21,141 nucleotides of DNA, taken from Spirogloea muscicola. Taxonomy: Eukaryota > Streptophyta > Zygnematophyceae > Spirogloeales > Spirogloeaceae. The position numbers and the translations under genes are program-made. The notes under the pieces were generated by a model that searched no databases, had not been told where the DNA came from, and worked only from the letters and a program-made list of their open reading frames with translations. The DNA is taken from the NCBI GenBank assembly GCA_009602725.1, contig WELB01000061.1, forward strand, positions 266,991 to 288,131, given 5' to 3'. Positions within the stretch are counted from its first letter, which is position 1, and every line of letters begins with the position of its first letter. This document shows, piece after piece, positions 1-10,220 of this stretch.

Positions 1-3000
1 GCCGCGGCCGCCGCCGGCGGCGGCGGCGAGTACGTCAGCGCGCTCGGCGACGCGGGGATGCGCGGCCGCCGGCTCCGGGTGGCCATGGAGGGCTGGAACT
101 TCTGCAACAAGGCCGGCCCGCAGCAGACGCCTGCGGAGGCGCAGCTCGACAGCCCGCGCTGGGCTGACTGCGCCGACCTCCAGTGCCCGGACGGCGCGGC
201 CGCCGCCAACACGACAGGTACTAGCAGCTGCCGCTGGAAGTCCCGAAGGCGAACGAGCTGGAGGCCTCCGCTTGCTGCGCTCAGCTAGCCTTGACGTCCA
301 GCCATGGAGTTTTTGCGCGGTGCTCTTGGAAAGACTCTGCCTTAGCGGCCATGGGGCCGCTTGAGCCTGTTGATGGCGTGCACGCCTCGGATTCGTATCG
401 CATGTTGCATTGCACCAGGCTTGTGCTTCGATGCAGCAAAGCAGCTCTCTCAGGTGATGGCAATGTCCTGTGAACGCGCGGCTTCTGGCTCGAAAGGACC
501 TCAGGTTGCACGGTGCGCAACCTCGTGACCGATGAGGACAACTGGCTGAGGTTCGGCGACGGCTTCCCGGCGGCATCGGCAGCAGCCTACGAGAATGCCA
601 GCAACCCGGACGACTATGCGATGCAGAAGGTGTGAAATTCTTGCAACTGAACGAGCCCTAAGATGACACTAGTACCGCCTAATGGTACAGCAGGGCCCGC
701 CGATGATGAGCAGATCGCTGTGAGGGCTCTGGCCCTGTGATCGACAACAACACATACCATCCAAAAACTTTGATACTGAGGCTCTCTGCTCTGCACCTTG
801 GTGGCTCGGACATGTGCCACGTAGGACTTAGCACTTGGGTAGGACTTGCGCAGTGTGTCGTGGATGTCATTTCAGCCTTGCAGTGAGGACCCTGCCGGAA
901 GCTAACAATGCCGTGCACAAGGTCGCAGGAGCACTACCTCGCCTCGCTGTGCGAGGTGGTCGAGGAGGACGACCAGCAGCAGCTCCCCTGGCACTTCTGG
1001 ATGATCATGCTGAAGAACGGCAACTTCAATCCGGGATGGGGTTTCTGTCCGCACACAGCTACGCACAATGATGCGCAGGCTGTGGACGGCCAGGGGAGGT
1101 ATGGTCATGGACGTGAGCGCCAAAACACGCGCTTCCGGGGTGACTACACGAAGGCCAGACTCAGCACAGTGAGCGGAACTGCTGAACGGCTGTCGTATGT
1201 CATGCCTGCGCGCTCCTTCAGGAGCCGCAGAGCATCCTGCTTGAGAACGTCCGGAGGCTGCGCGCCTGGGCCATGGGCGCCGAACGAGTTCCCCTGCTTC
1301 GGGCCCGGCTGCATGAACCAGCCCATTGTCCAGCACCAGTGGTCGGAGCCTCAGCATGGCTGTCAGCCCAATGGGTCGACCAACAGCACGGTCATAGGCA
1401 TCAAGGGCGGCTTTAGCGGCACGTACGACATTACGCATCCAGACTCACACAGAGCAGGCTCGGACGGGGATGACATGTCGTTCTTTTCTGTGGAGTGGGA
1501 GAAGGATCCCGACAGTGGCAGCTGGACGTTCCGGCACCAGCTGGATGTCTCAACCAAGTACCCCTGGCTGATGTTGTACCTCCGTGCCGATGCGACTTCT
1601 GGGGTCTCGGGAGGCAAGCCTTGGGATTCCAGGGGCCTCATGCGCAAGGTACTGGTAGTGTGCCACATGCCCAGGCCACTGTGCGATCTTTGGCTTCCGT
1701 CGCTACTACCTCCAGACCCCATGTCCTGAAGCCTTTGTCTGAAGCCTTTGCCTAGAGCTTCGGCTCTTACCATAATTGCTGATCTCTAGGCTCTAGAATG
1801 TGTGCTTGGTGCTCCTTCATAGACATCCTGTCAGGATTGCTGAGCTTTTGTCCACACTGACAAGGAATTGCTTTGTGCCTAATGATGGGTCTCAATGTCA
1901 AGTGCCCTTGCAGACTGTTGATGATGCAGCGCAAAGAGTGCTCTTGGAGGTTTTGCCGTTCACGTGCTTTCACTTTATCTCTGCAGGTGCCAGTCAGTCC
2001 AGATTTTCGGGTGCGGCTCACGCTCAATGTGACACGGGGAGGAGGCTCCAAGAGTCAATTCTATCTCATCGACCTGGGCGGCTGCTGGAAGAACGACGGA
2101 AGGGCCTGTGACGGGAATGTGACCACGGATGTGACTCGTTATGCGGAGATGATCATCAACCCGGAAGTGAGCGCCTGGTGCTCGAGGTGGACATTGCACA
2201 TGTGCCCCCCATACCACACTTTTGTGAATGGTACTCAGGTCCACAGGTCTGATATCGAGCGGTACCCCTATTCAGCATATCACTACTATTGTGGACCTTC
2301 TAATGCTCGACATGCAGAGCAACCATTCGGAGGCTGTGACCCTTTCAGCAACCCTCAACCACAGGTACAATAAGTGAGTGTCATGAGGTATAAGCTAGGC
2401 CGCCTTATATAGCAGATTGAAATCATGAGAGTATCATTTCTCTGGATGTCATGGTCCTAACATTTGACACTTGGAAGACTTCACTTGATAGTCTGCTTAA
2501 GCACCTGGCTCCTGTTGAGTGAATGCCTGGTCTTGTCATGCAGGCCTAGGTCGTCAGCCTTGACATGTCCAAAGCGTGTCGTGCCCTGTGTCCTTACTAA
2601 GTCGTCTCGCAAGCACTCAACATTGCAGACAAACTTCTCCTTCACAAGTTGACCACATTGGCCTGCAAGTGTGCAGGAGCTGATGCAGCTGGTGCCCCAC
2701 CCTGAGTGGGCTCCTCATGGTTTCCCTTCGACAGCTGGCGAGGGCTGGATCGGCGACCCAAGGACTTGGGAGCTAGACGCAGGAGCTTTGTCAGCAAGGC
2801 TCAATTACTATCAGGCTGGTGGCTCTGACCCCGAGTGTCTATGTGTGTCTATGCAGTAGTACGTGATACTACTGGCTTGCAATATACTGGCTGCTTTCTC
2901 TTGATTTGGTGGTCTTGTGGGTCAGGCTACTGTCCAACTTAGGTGGCTAAGGCTACTGTATTTGCTGCTCCCTTAGCTGTACACTGTTGGTGAGGCGGTT

Positions 3001-3185
3001 TGCCTTCTCATCATGTGAGCCAGTCGCATGTGCAGGACCCGGGCAGCCCGCCTGCCAAGAGGGTGTGGCCCTCATTGGATGTAGGTACTGAAATCTTCAT
3101 CAGCCCGAGTGCTCAGACGGCGGAGTGGACGTTGAGCGACTTTGATGTCCTGGTACCCCCAGATTCCCTTATTGCCATCCACTGA
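1..3185 (+). CDS. Plant-type conserved protein of unknown function (DUF7705-like), 5'-truncated by the window edge
   Basis: Seven exons join in frame to 534 residues plus stop: 1-217, 505-629, 929-1098, 1222-1648, 1987-2364, 2677-2814, 3036-3185. The join reproduces, block after block, a land-plant family of unknown function that I remember as DUF7705 (name unverified). Blocks include FPCFGPGCMNQP, YPWLMLYLRADAT, KSQFYLIDLGGCWKN, DVTRYAEMIINPE, YHYYCGPSNARH, DPRTWELD, PAKRVWPSLDVGTEIF and the C-terminal AEWTLSDFDVLVP. Exon 1 is already in frame at base 1 (EYVSALGD), so the start and any signal peptide lie to the left. The intron 3 acceptor (1222 or 1231) is uncertain: that intron is a multiple of three and has no stop, so retention would also stay open. 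Intron 6 uses a GC donor. The stop is TGA at 3183-3185. Many conserved Cys, Trp and Tyr residues suggest a secreted or lumenal protein; this is inference. No catalytic motif is recognised. Confidence 0.85.
2815..3035 (+). other. GC-AG intron 6 of the DUF7705-like gene
   Basis: The exon ends ...TATCAG and is followed by GCTGGT, not GT. The acceptor is tgcag before GACCCGGGC. Only this GC donor restores the family sequence YYQ-DPGSPPAKRVW in phase 0. The nearest GT donor (2818) would shift the frame. Confidence 0.7.
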
Positions 3186-4200
3186 CCCTTCTTCCCTTGT
3201 CTCAGCTGCTGCTTCATGCTGGACATATGGCTCACACAGTCATAGAGATCTGAGGCTAGGGCTACCAACTACAGGAGCCCTCCTTTATCATGCAATTGAC
3301 TATCAAAGAATCATACTCACAACGAGCTGTACGCTTAGGACATCTGGTGACACAGTTTTGAGCTCAGTGGAGCACATGCCAAGCACATCGGCAGTCATCA
3401 TTCATTCCATCCGCGGCTTCAGCTGCAACCCCCGTGTTCCTGCCGTTGCGTACTTTTTGTAGACCCTCGCTCGTGGTGACAAGTTGCTAGATGATTCTGC
3501 TGCTGTCTTGGGCGTTGTTCAAGCCTTCAATCGCTAGCAGGAGTTCCAAGGATCACCACGTTGTCTGGCCACCTCTTCAGATGGAAGCCAGGCTCACTCG
3601 CTGACCGTAGCAACAAACAACCACACTGAACAATCTCTGCTGGTGATGACTCCACTTTTCATAGTTGTGCCAGATGCAACACCTTACTGCATTGGTCGAG
3701 TGATACAGGGCACTTTCCTTCTACAGATGACTTGCCTAATCTTGTGTGAGCATACTTTCCCTAAGCTTTCCTAAGTGCTCCCGGGTCTTTAAGCAGTAGC
3801 GTTCCTGTCCACATTGTCAGGCCTCTCTGCAAGCATGACACAACATATGGGCAAGGCCCGCAGGGTGGCCGGTTCAAGTCAATAGAATGAAACAATAATT
3901 TCCTAGCAATGCGACTATGTATCAACATCTAATCCGTTGGATAGTACAATTTGTGTTGGTAGTGCCGATGTAGGTGCCGGTGGATGAAACAATAATGAGC
4001 CATGATGGCTTTCAGCATCTCCGTCCGCGTCGGCGGTACTGTTAAATGATTGTCTCTGCACAACCGCGTTCAGGTAGAATTTCAAAGCGTACATTGTGGT
4101 GAACGAAGAGGTCAAATGGGATCGAAGTACACTCAGGACGGGACACTATGCTCCTGGCTTCCCTGTTGCATGTAAAAGCATTGCGGCAGCAGGCAATGAT
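3186..4200. other. Intergenic region between two convergent genes (3' untranslated regions)
   Basis: This stretch separates the stop of the + strand DUF7705-like gene from the stop of the - strand FAS1-GT29 gene, so it should hold both 3' UTRs. Short open frames occur (for example 3142-3462 + and 3915-4115 -) but none resembles a family. The only stretch with a coding look is 4042-4162 on the - strand, listed separately. No clear polyadenylation signal or terminator is recognised. Confidence 0.6.
4042..4162 (-). other. Possible alternative last exon of the FAS1-GT29 gene
   Basis: The last codons of the preceding exon read ...TTC AGG TAG, and CAG|GTAGAT could act as a donor ending the exon at 4205. 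The acceptor gcaacag before 4162 fits in phase. It would add 39 residues, including PFDLFVHHNVRFEILPE, before a TAA. The implied intron is only 42 nt, far shorter than most introns here. The TAG at 4201-4203 is the simpler end. Confidence 0.3.
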
Positions 4201-7200
4201 CTACCTGAAGTAGAGTACGAGCTGGCCAGTTGATAGCTCCTCCAACTGGTTGGCCTCAACCACACTATCCCAGCTGACTCTTGGCCCATACTTGGACATG
4301 AGGTCAGCGAGGCTGCTTGCCTGCAGAGAAGGATGATGAGCCTGGCCGTTCCGTTGCCGCCAGGCTGCGTAAATCATATAGTTCTTCTCTCTTTGCTGAG
4401 CTTCCCAATCCTTGAACGACAACCACTGTTTCTCTCTGACAGAGTTCGCCAGGCGCTGCTGCTGAGTCCAGTCTGCGCAGGCGCTCTTAATCAGTCAAGC
4501 TGTCGACAGTCTAATACAACAATAGATAACAACATATAAGGAAAGTCTTGAGAATGGATTCTACAACCAGATTAAGGTGCAGTTGATGCTCCCAAAGCTC
4601 AGCAATGCTTGTATCTATTTCGAAGTTGATTCGAAGTGCTGCTCATTTGGGAAACTGCCTTTACCACTTTTAGCTGAGATTGCCTCGGGGGTGAGATTGA
4701 GACAACTTGTGCAGTTACTCACCGAAAGCAGGCAATCTGCAAGCCAAGCAACAGCAATCAGAGAAGGTGCATTAGCATCCTTCTTGAGCCATGGGATTGT
4801 ACACTGTCAAGGACATACATTTACAGTGAAAGGGTATTTGTTCCAATTGTAAATCGTCTTAGGTGGAGAATATGGACCCAGGCATATTACCAAAAGTACA
4901 CGGCTCTCCAAAGAATAGCAGCTCATCATTTGCTAGGTCAACTGCTGTCAGGGCTTCCTCCTTGAGAAGATTTTCATCAACTCCCTTGGTGGAGCCAATG
5001 TCATTGTAATAGTGGTATTTAAATCCATGCTTTGGCAGAAGGAAGAAGCCATATATGTCCACTCTCTGGCACAACTGACACAACAATAGCAGCACTTATC
5101 CTGTGCCAAGCATCTTCATAACATTCACATAGTGCAAGCAACATTTCGTATTTGTAATATGAACAGTACTTTGCAGGTCATGCCAGTACAGCCTCTTCGC
5201 TGCTGATTGCTACAATAAATTGGTTCCACATTCTACAAGAGCTGATTAGATTATTCTTCAATCCTCTGCCCATACAGCCGTTCATACAGCCAAGCAGAAT
5301 TGCAAACATGCGCTCAGGAGGGACTTACAGTAAATTGTGTACCTGCAAAGCAAACATGATACCAACCCAGCCAACCGATGGTACTAAGGCCAGTGACCTT
5401 ACGATATGGGAGAGGAAAGAAAGATCGAAAGTAATCAAGTAAGTAGAAGGGAATGCTATTTTGAAGAGCAGTAATGTTCGAATCTCAGCCTTTGCATTCC
5501 TGAGCCAAAGATGGTGTATGACGGTTTCATTGTTCTCTTGGAAACCAGCAAATTCGACATTGTTCAATCTGTACGTTGTCTTGGATCCCACCTGCAACAT
5601 CGATTCAGAAGGCACTTAGTCTTTGAGGATAACCAGTTTGCACTCGCACAAGGAGCAGATGCAAATTTCTGCTCATGACATTCATAGCATACCGTAGATG
5701 AAGCTTAGGGGCCAAGTCAAAGAAAAGGTACACCTGTTCCTGATATCCTTGGGTAGGAGCTCCATTGAAGCGAATGACAACATCGTGTTCGTCAATCTCG
5801 GCGCCATAGTCCCCCAGCAGAAGTGATCCGGAGCTTCCCACAACGGCACAACTTCTGTGTGAGAGGCCCTCCAGAGGATCTTGGGGGGGTAAAAGATTTG
5901 TCAGCTCTAACTGCTGAGACTTCGTGAGCTGCCTGACCATCTCAGAGAGGTGATCTTGTTGTGGTGGCGAGTCTCCTGTGCTCGGAGGTTTCTGAGCTTC
6001 CACATTTGCCATTGCAGACGTCAGTGCACCGCGTGTGAAGAGCAGGGAACTTTGATGTGGTGTCAGGGTCAGGTCTGCAAATGTTTTGGGCTCCTGAGAT
6101 CAAGAAGGAACAAAGGATCAATTAAGAAAAGGAGAAGGCTATGACCTAGTCAATAGGTAGCAGGCACAAAAGATAGAGAGGCTGTGATACTACTTCCAGC
6201 ATAGCAAACTCATTCTCCCCCCTTGTCCCTCTAGCATCGACCTGGAACACCCACTTGCCAAACACACAACAGCTCGTGTAATGGATGACGTAATCTGCTC
6301 CTAAGAACGAGGACTGCAGACAATTTAGCAATTCAGCAGGACCTGGCAGTCGTCTCCTGAGAATAGGAGGTTGCAAACACAAGAACCGCTGGCATCCATG
6401 AGACCGTGGCCAGAGCATTGAGCACTCCTGTCACTTAGAGGTTGATCTGGGACATCAAACATGCAATATTTTTATCAAGTACCAGCTTTCATGTTGACAA
6501 AGGCAGCATGCAAATATCAGATTGAAATCGTGTCTATTCCAAACAAGCAGTGAAGCAGTTTTTCCTTCAGATTGAAGCTCAACAACAAGGAAGTATGAGG
6601 CCTGCATTCACTCAAAGCAGGTGAAGGAGCTCACCAAATAGTACAGCAAGAGCAGTTTCTCTTGCCTGCTCGTCTGATGGCCTGCTACCTTGATCAAAAT
6701 GAACAGCCTCTCCTGCACTTCCGTTTTGGCCAGCAATATTTGTGCGCCCCAACCCTGCGTTATTCTGTAGGCCTGCAACCAAGTCCACTGCGTCTTCATC
6801 CTCACCCTGTTCAGCATGACCACCTCGTGCTGAGGGCTCCTTGATCAGGTATTGGAACCCATCATTGAAGAAGCCACCATCAATCAGTGAAAGATTGACC
6901 TGCCGAAGGGACCCCTTGTTTCCAGCTGGCAGCTCCTGTACTTCGCCAAGGCTGGCGTTGAAGTCTTCCATGATATTATCCTCAACTTCCACCTGTCCAT
7001 TTGCCCCTGCCCTTGCTTCCTCCTGCACCACCTCCTGTTCGTAGCCATAGTCATCTGTGTCCAATGCAGAGTCGTCCTTTGCAAACCATTTGGCCTTCTC
7101 GTGATATTGCAGAGGCTGCTTCCCTGCACGCTCACTGGCAGCCTCCTCCATGCTTCGCTTGCGGCTGTCCTGATCCAATGAGCTCTCCTCAAGCTCCTCT

Positions 7201-8475
7201 CCTGTTCGATCACCCTCGTTTCCCTGCTGCCCCTTCGTGGTCTTCTTCTCCTCGATCAGGCCGGCTCCTGTACGGTCGTCCTCAAGAACCTCTCCTGGAG
7301 GAAATATGTCCTGAATGGACTGCAGAAATGCTGATGGCGCAAGAACAGTGTCCAGCAGGTGAATCACAACCTTTTCCTCTTGCAGGTCCACCTGAATATG
7401 ACATGGCCAGGTCAATGGCCTCAATGATCGTCACTGGCTGGTACCCCTTCAAGCGCAGCCTGACAGGAGCTTGGCAGCCACTTCACTTGCGTACTACGGC
7501 TTTGAGGCAAGGGTCTTACGGTGCTGCAGGCTTGGCCATTAATCACCAGCCTGTGATGGCTGTCATGGAAGATATGAAGGGAGAAGCCTTCTATTGACTC
7601 GAGCCTGGCACCACCTACGTCAAGTACGTCCTCTGACAGCAGCCGCCTAGGAACGGTGCAGTAGCCAAGGAGTCTTGACAAGATAGCCTGCGTCCTCTCC
7701 CCAGTTGAGTTGCCCTGAAAGGCTGTGGAGACTCGGCGCAACGCATCGTCCAGCGGGGCGAAGACCGTGAAGGGTGCATTGGCGTCGAGCAGCTGCAGCA
7801 TCGTATCTGCTGGCCGGGCAACAAGAGGTGAGCTTTTGGTCTTTGATCATTGCAGCGTCACACGTAGTCAATTGTAAGTTAAATGTGCAGTGACAAGCGA
7901 ACATTTACTGCAGTCAACGAAGTTGAAAGATCAGTGCATGATTTGAGCAAGCTTCAGGTAAGTGCCGCCGACCTGCGTAGAAGTGCTTGGTCCAATCGTT
8001 TAGAACTCTCGGCTGTCGCTGAGAAGCCGCCCCTCGACCTGGGCTGGGCACTGCCGACAAAGAGGCGGCCGTTCCAGCTCTTAATACATGGACTCAGTCG
8101 TGACTACGGCGCTAGAGCTGGTAGCAGCTCCAGGACGAGCAATGGATCAGCAGCGGCAGCAGAGAGACAGACTGCATGACAGGCTCCGGTGCAAGCCACT
8201 GCACTGGCGCAATTGACCGCGACGACCCCGCCATGGCTTTCACAGCCGCTCTTATATCATCAGCAGCCGCATTCTTCTTCTCGATGCAGGAGGCAGTGGC
8301 TGCGGGGCCGAAGAGGTCAGCCCGAGCTGCGGGAAGACGGTGGCTGACCGAGGAACCCGAGATAAGCGACGAGGCCGACGAGCGCGATGAGGAGCCAGAG
8401 GCAGGCGAGCTGCAGCGGCCGCGCGAAGGGCCCGCCGGCGCCGCCGCCGGCGCGCCGCCGCCGGCGCGGACGCAT
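4201..8475 (-). CDS. Type II membrane protein: FAS1 (fasciclin) domain fused to a GT29 sialyltransferase-like domain
   Basis: Ten exons on the - strand join to 812 residues with matching phases: 8475-8349, 8299-8173, 7951-7909, 7792-7520, 7391-6635, 6342-6194, 5991-5734, 5591-5343, 5074-4891, 4472-4201. Layout: basic start MRPRRRRR, membrane anchor about 21-42, FAS1 about 86-210, acidic linker about 211-442 with NAS, NLS and NGS sites, an unknown Cys-containing exon 443-492, GT29 domain about 500-722, and a Trp/Gln-rich tail to 812. Exons from 7792 leftward are well supported; the first three joins (49-nt first intron, 43-nt third exon) are tentative. Fusion is inferred for three reasons: the FAS1/linker exon ends in a strong donor (TTTG|GTGAGC) rather than a stop, the GT29 exons lack any start with an anchor of their own, and all phases fit. 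Known GT29 enzymes are Golgi type II proteins that transfer sialic acid or Kdo-like sugars from CMP-donors. The alternative is two adjacent genes split near 6150-6012. Confidence 0.65.
4891..5991 (-). other. GT29 sialyltransferase-like catalytic module
   Basis: Three exons carry the family motifs in order. Sialylmotif L begins [16 protein letters not shown], continues [15 protein letters not shown] and runs across intron 7 into [11 protein letters not shown]. Sialylmotif S is [13 protein letters not shown] joined across intron 8 to [10 protein letters not shown]. Motif III is YHYYND. Motif L binds CMP-sugar donors and motif S shapes donor and acceptor binding in characterised members. The expected motif VS position after motif III reads [13 protein letters not shown] and has no histidine. 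The family call is firm; the sugar transferred is not known. Confidence 0.9.
7335..7951 (-). other. FAS1 (fasciclin-like) module of the fusion gene
   Basis: The H1-like block [16 protein letters not shown] is followed by [17 protein letters not shown], the hydrophobic core [19 protein letters not shown] and, across intron 4, [12 protein letters not shown]. This is the order and spacing of one FAS1 domain of about 130 residues, the adhesion fold of plant fasciclin-like arabinogalactan proteins. The usual YH dyad of the middle block reads YC here. An NST glycosylation site lies just after the first block. The 5' edge is uncertain because the exon could start at 7792 or about 12 nt earlier. Confidence 0.85.
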
Positions 8476-8613
8476 GGCGGCGGCCCCCCCCCGGGCGGGG
8501 CTGCAGCGACCAGGCTGACTGGCAAACGGCAAGTGGACTAGCGTGACGGGAGGAGCCACTTGACGGCGTTGCGTGCTGGAGTTGCTGCACCCAGGTTGCC
8601 GTTGTCCATTTCT

Positions 8614-8644
8614 TTTTGGGCTGGCCTTTCCCAGCCCCTTACCT
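8614..8644. repeat. Hairpin motif copy A (GGGCTGG...CCAGCCC)
   Basis: TTTTGGGCTGG and CCAGCCCCTT form a 7-bp inverted repeat with a 6-nt loop. Related copies lie at 8961-8990 and 9725-9754. Confidence 0.6.
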
Positions 8645-8960
8645 TCTGAGGAAGAGCAGTCTTTTCGCCTTGCATCCAGAGCAATCCGTGCAACTCGGTT
8701 ACTACTAAAGGTCAGGTTCCGAGCTCCCCTCCCGCATAGCACTTCTTTCCGGCATAGCACACAGAGTCGGTCAACGAAAGACCTTACCTTGCAGCAGCTT
8801 GCATTGTTCCTGCTCTTGGCATAAACTACCTGCTGGAGGCCCACAAACTCTTTTGCCATGTCCGTAGTTGCCGTGGGGACAATGGCTTCCTACTGCAACA
8901 AGTGGTCTTCGTCATCTGAAGTCGTCACCACCCACCACTCACCTCCCATGTGTCCCCTCC

Positions 8961-8990
8961 TTTTGGGCTGGCCTCTCACTGCCTTACTTT
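8961..8990. repeat. Hairpin motif copy B, stem decayed
   Basis: TTTTGGGCTGGCCTCTCACT resembles copy A over about 30 bases (through CTTACTTT), but the right arm no longer pairs fully. Confidence 0.5.
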
Positions 8991-9098
8991 GAAACTGCTA
9001 TTTCCTTTTCCATCTGCCGATTACAGGTCGCTGCCACAGCTCATAGTACCAGAGGCAGAGAAGCGGGATAGCAGTTGCTCCCGTCTGAAGAAGCTCAC

Positions 9099-9343
9099 AA
9101 GTTGCCAGCATCTTCGTCACTTTACTTCAAGACAAGCAGCTGTTACGTATGGGAGTAATGACCCTAAATGAGCAGCTGGGGCCGGCTTTGGCATTGCTAC
9201 ACACCCAACGTAGCCAATTGCTTGCCCGATGATGCATGCAAGTGATGACCTACTCACTTTGTCCAAGCAGCCGGGCTCTGATTGTATGTGCTACAGTCAT
9301 GTCACTCGCTTCCTCGTTTGTGAAGTTGCCAGCATATTCGTCA
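9099..9343. repeat. Direct repeat of a 21-base word, 224 bases apart
   Basis: The 21-base word at 9099-9119 (AAGTTGCCAGCATCTTCGTC...) recurs at 9323-9343 with one change (CATATTCG in place of CATCTTCG). The flanks do not align, so only this core is repeated. Confidence 0.5.
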
Positions 9344-9653
9344 AGCTTGTTGCAGAAGTCGACGAGAACAACAACAGCTATTTATCATGACCCGGCCAGG
9401 ACCAAAGCAGGACAGTGTGACCTGCCAATGTGCGCACGCCAAGAAGTGTGGACAAAACACGAAGGAGGCTCCACTTCACTCTCCACTTTGGAAAAACCCT
9501 CGGGGTCCACTCCTCCCTTCCTGCCTATCAGGAAGCCCCACCACCACGGTCGCCCACCTTAACTTCAACACACCTTTCTTCGCGTTAGGAGCCCAAGAGG
9601 CTAGCTGAAGAGGAAGACATTTTGTAACCAAGGGGTAGGTCTTAGCATCTTCA

Positions 9654-9709
9654 GGCCCCTTCGTAGCTGCTTAGCGCTTTTTAGGCCCCTCCGTCATTTG
9701 GCCCCTTCG
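9654..9709. repeat. Three copies of GGCCCCTYCG
   Basis: GGCCCCTTCG at 9654-9663, GGCCCCTCCG at 9684-9693 and GGCCCCTTCG at 9700-9709. They could be protein-binding sites or a decayed repeat; no function is visible. Confidence 0.45.
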
Positions 9710-9724
9710 AACCCTTGTCAATTC

Positions 9725-9754
9725 TTTTCGGGCTGGCTTTTCACAGCCCTTGCC
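9725..9754. repeat. Hairpin motif copy C
   Basis: TTTTCGGGCTGGCTTTTCAC followed by AGCCCTTGCC keeps GGGCTG pairing with CAGCCC. It is the third copy of the motif in about 1.1 kb. Confidence 0.5.
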
Positions 9755-10220
9755 CCCATTGGGAGTGCCACTTCTCTCTCGGTAAGTGGCTGAAGGAGGT
9801 CAGCTTCCAAGAGATACACAGAGGTTGCTGCATACCAGCTAGCAAGCGGGGCTCATAAAAGCAAGAGCGCCCCTTATCTTGCAACTTTGTAATGACTAGT
9901 CAGCGACCACTGATGTCCAGATTATTGAGGAGATTGCGCGGGCTCGTTGGCACGGCCTGACTGTCTGTGGCCTGAGTGTGGCCCGCATCATGGCGAGCAC
10001 CAGGGCCTACCCATCGACCCAAGCGGGTGAAGTATTTGCAAATCGTTCATTAAGATTATACAAAGTCGATAATGTCTAACATCTGGAAGAGCAATGTGAC
10101 ACCTGCTTAATTCTGTGCTACATTCATGCACATCTATACAATTGCACGCTACCATGCTGTATGGTTCACATATACGTTGTAAGCTACAGTGTCGAGTTTC
10201 TAGCGGAGCATTGACAATAT

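Larger units (their letters stand above)
8476..10220. other. Long gene-free stretch upstream of the FAS1-GT29 gene, rich in short repeats
   Basis: This 1.7 kb lies between the ATG of the - strand FAS1-GT29 gene and the stop of the next - strand gene, so it should hold a promoter (left part) and a 3' UTR (right part). The first ~100 bases are GC-rich. Several + strand frames stay open for 60-110 codons (8868-9071, 9236-9562), but none resembles a protein family and neighbouring frames are equally open. Short dispersed repeats are listed separately. Confidence 0.6.

Noticed and set aside
1099-1221. Reading straight through intron 3 of the DUF7705-like gene
   Set aside because: The frame stays open, but the extra ~41 residues match nothing in the family, and GT/AG sites of fitting phase flank it. 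It remains possible as a retained form.
4577-4852. 91-codon + strand open frame
   Set aside because: It sits within intron 9 of the FAS1-GT29 gene (4473-4890) and has no family likeness.
7001-7597. 198-codon + strand open frame
   Set aside because: It is antisense to the acidic-linker exon and part of the FAS1 exon; composition mirrors the coding strand.
8300-8348. 22-nt intron alternative for the first FAS1-GT29 intron (acceptor at cccgcag)
   Set aside because: It also keeps frame, but 22 nt is too short for normal splicing; the 49-nt version is preferred, though itself tentative.
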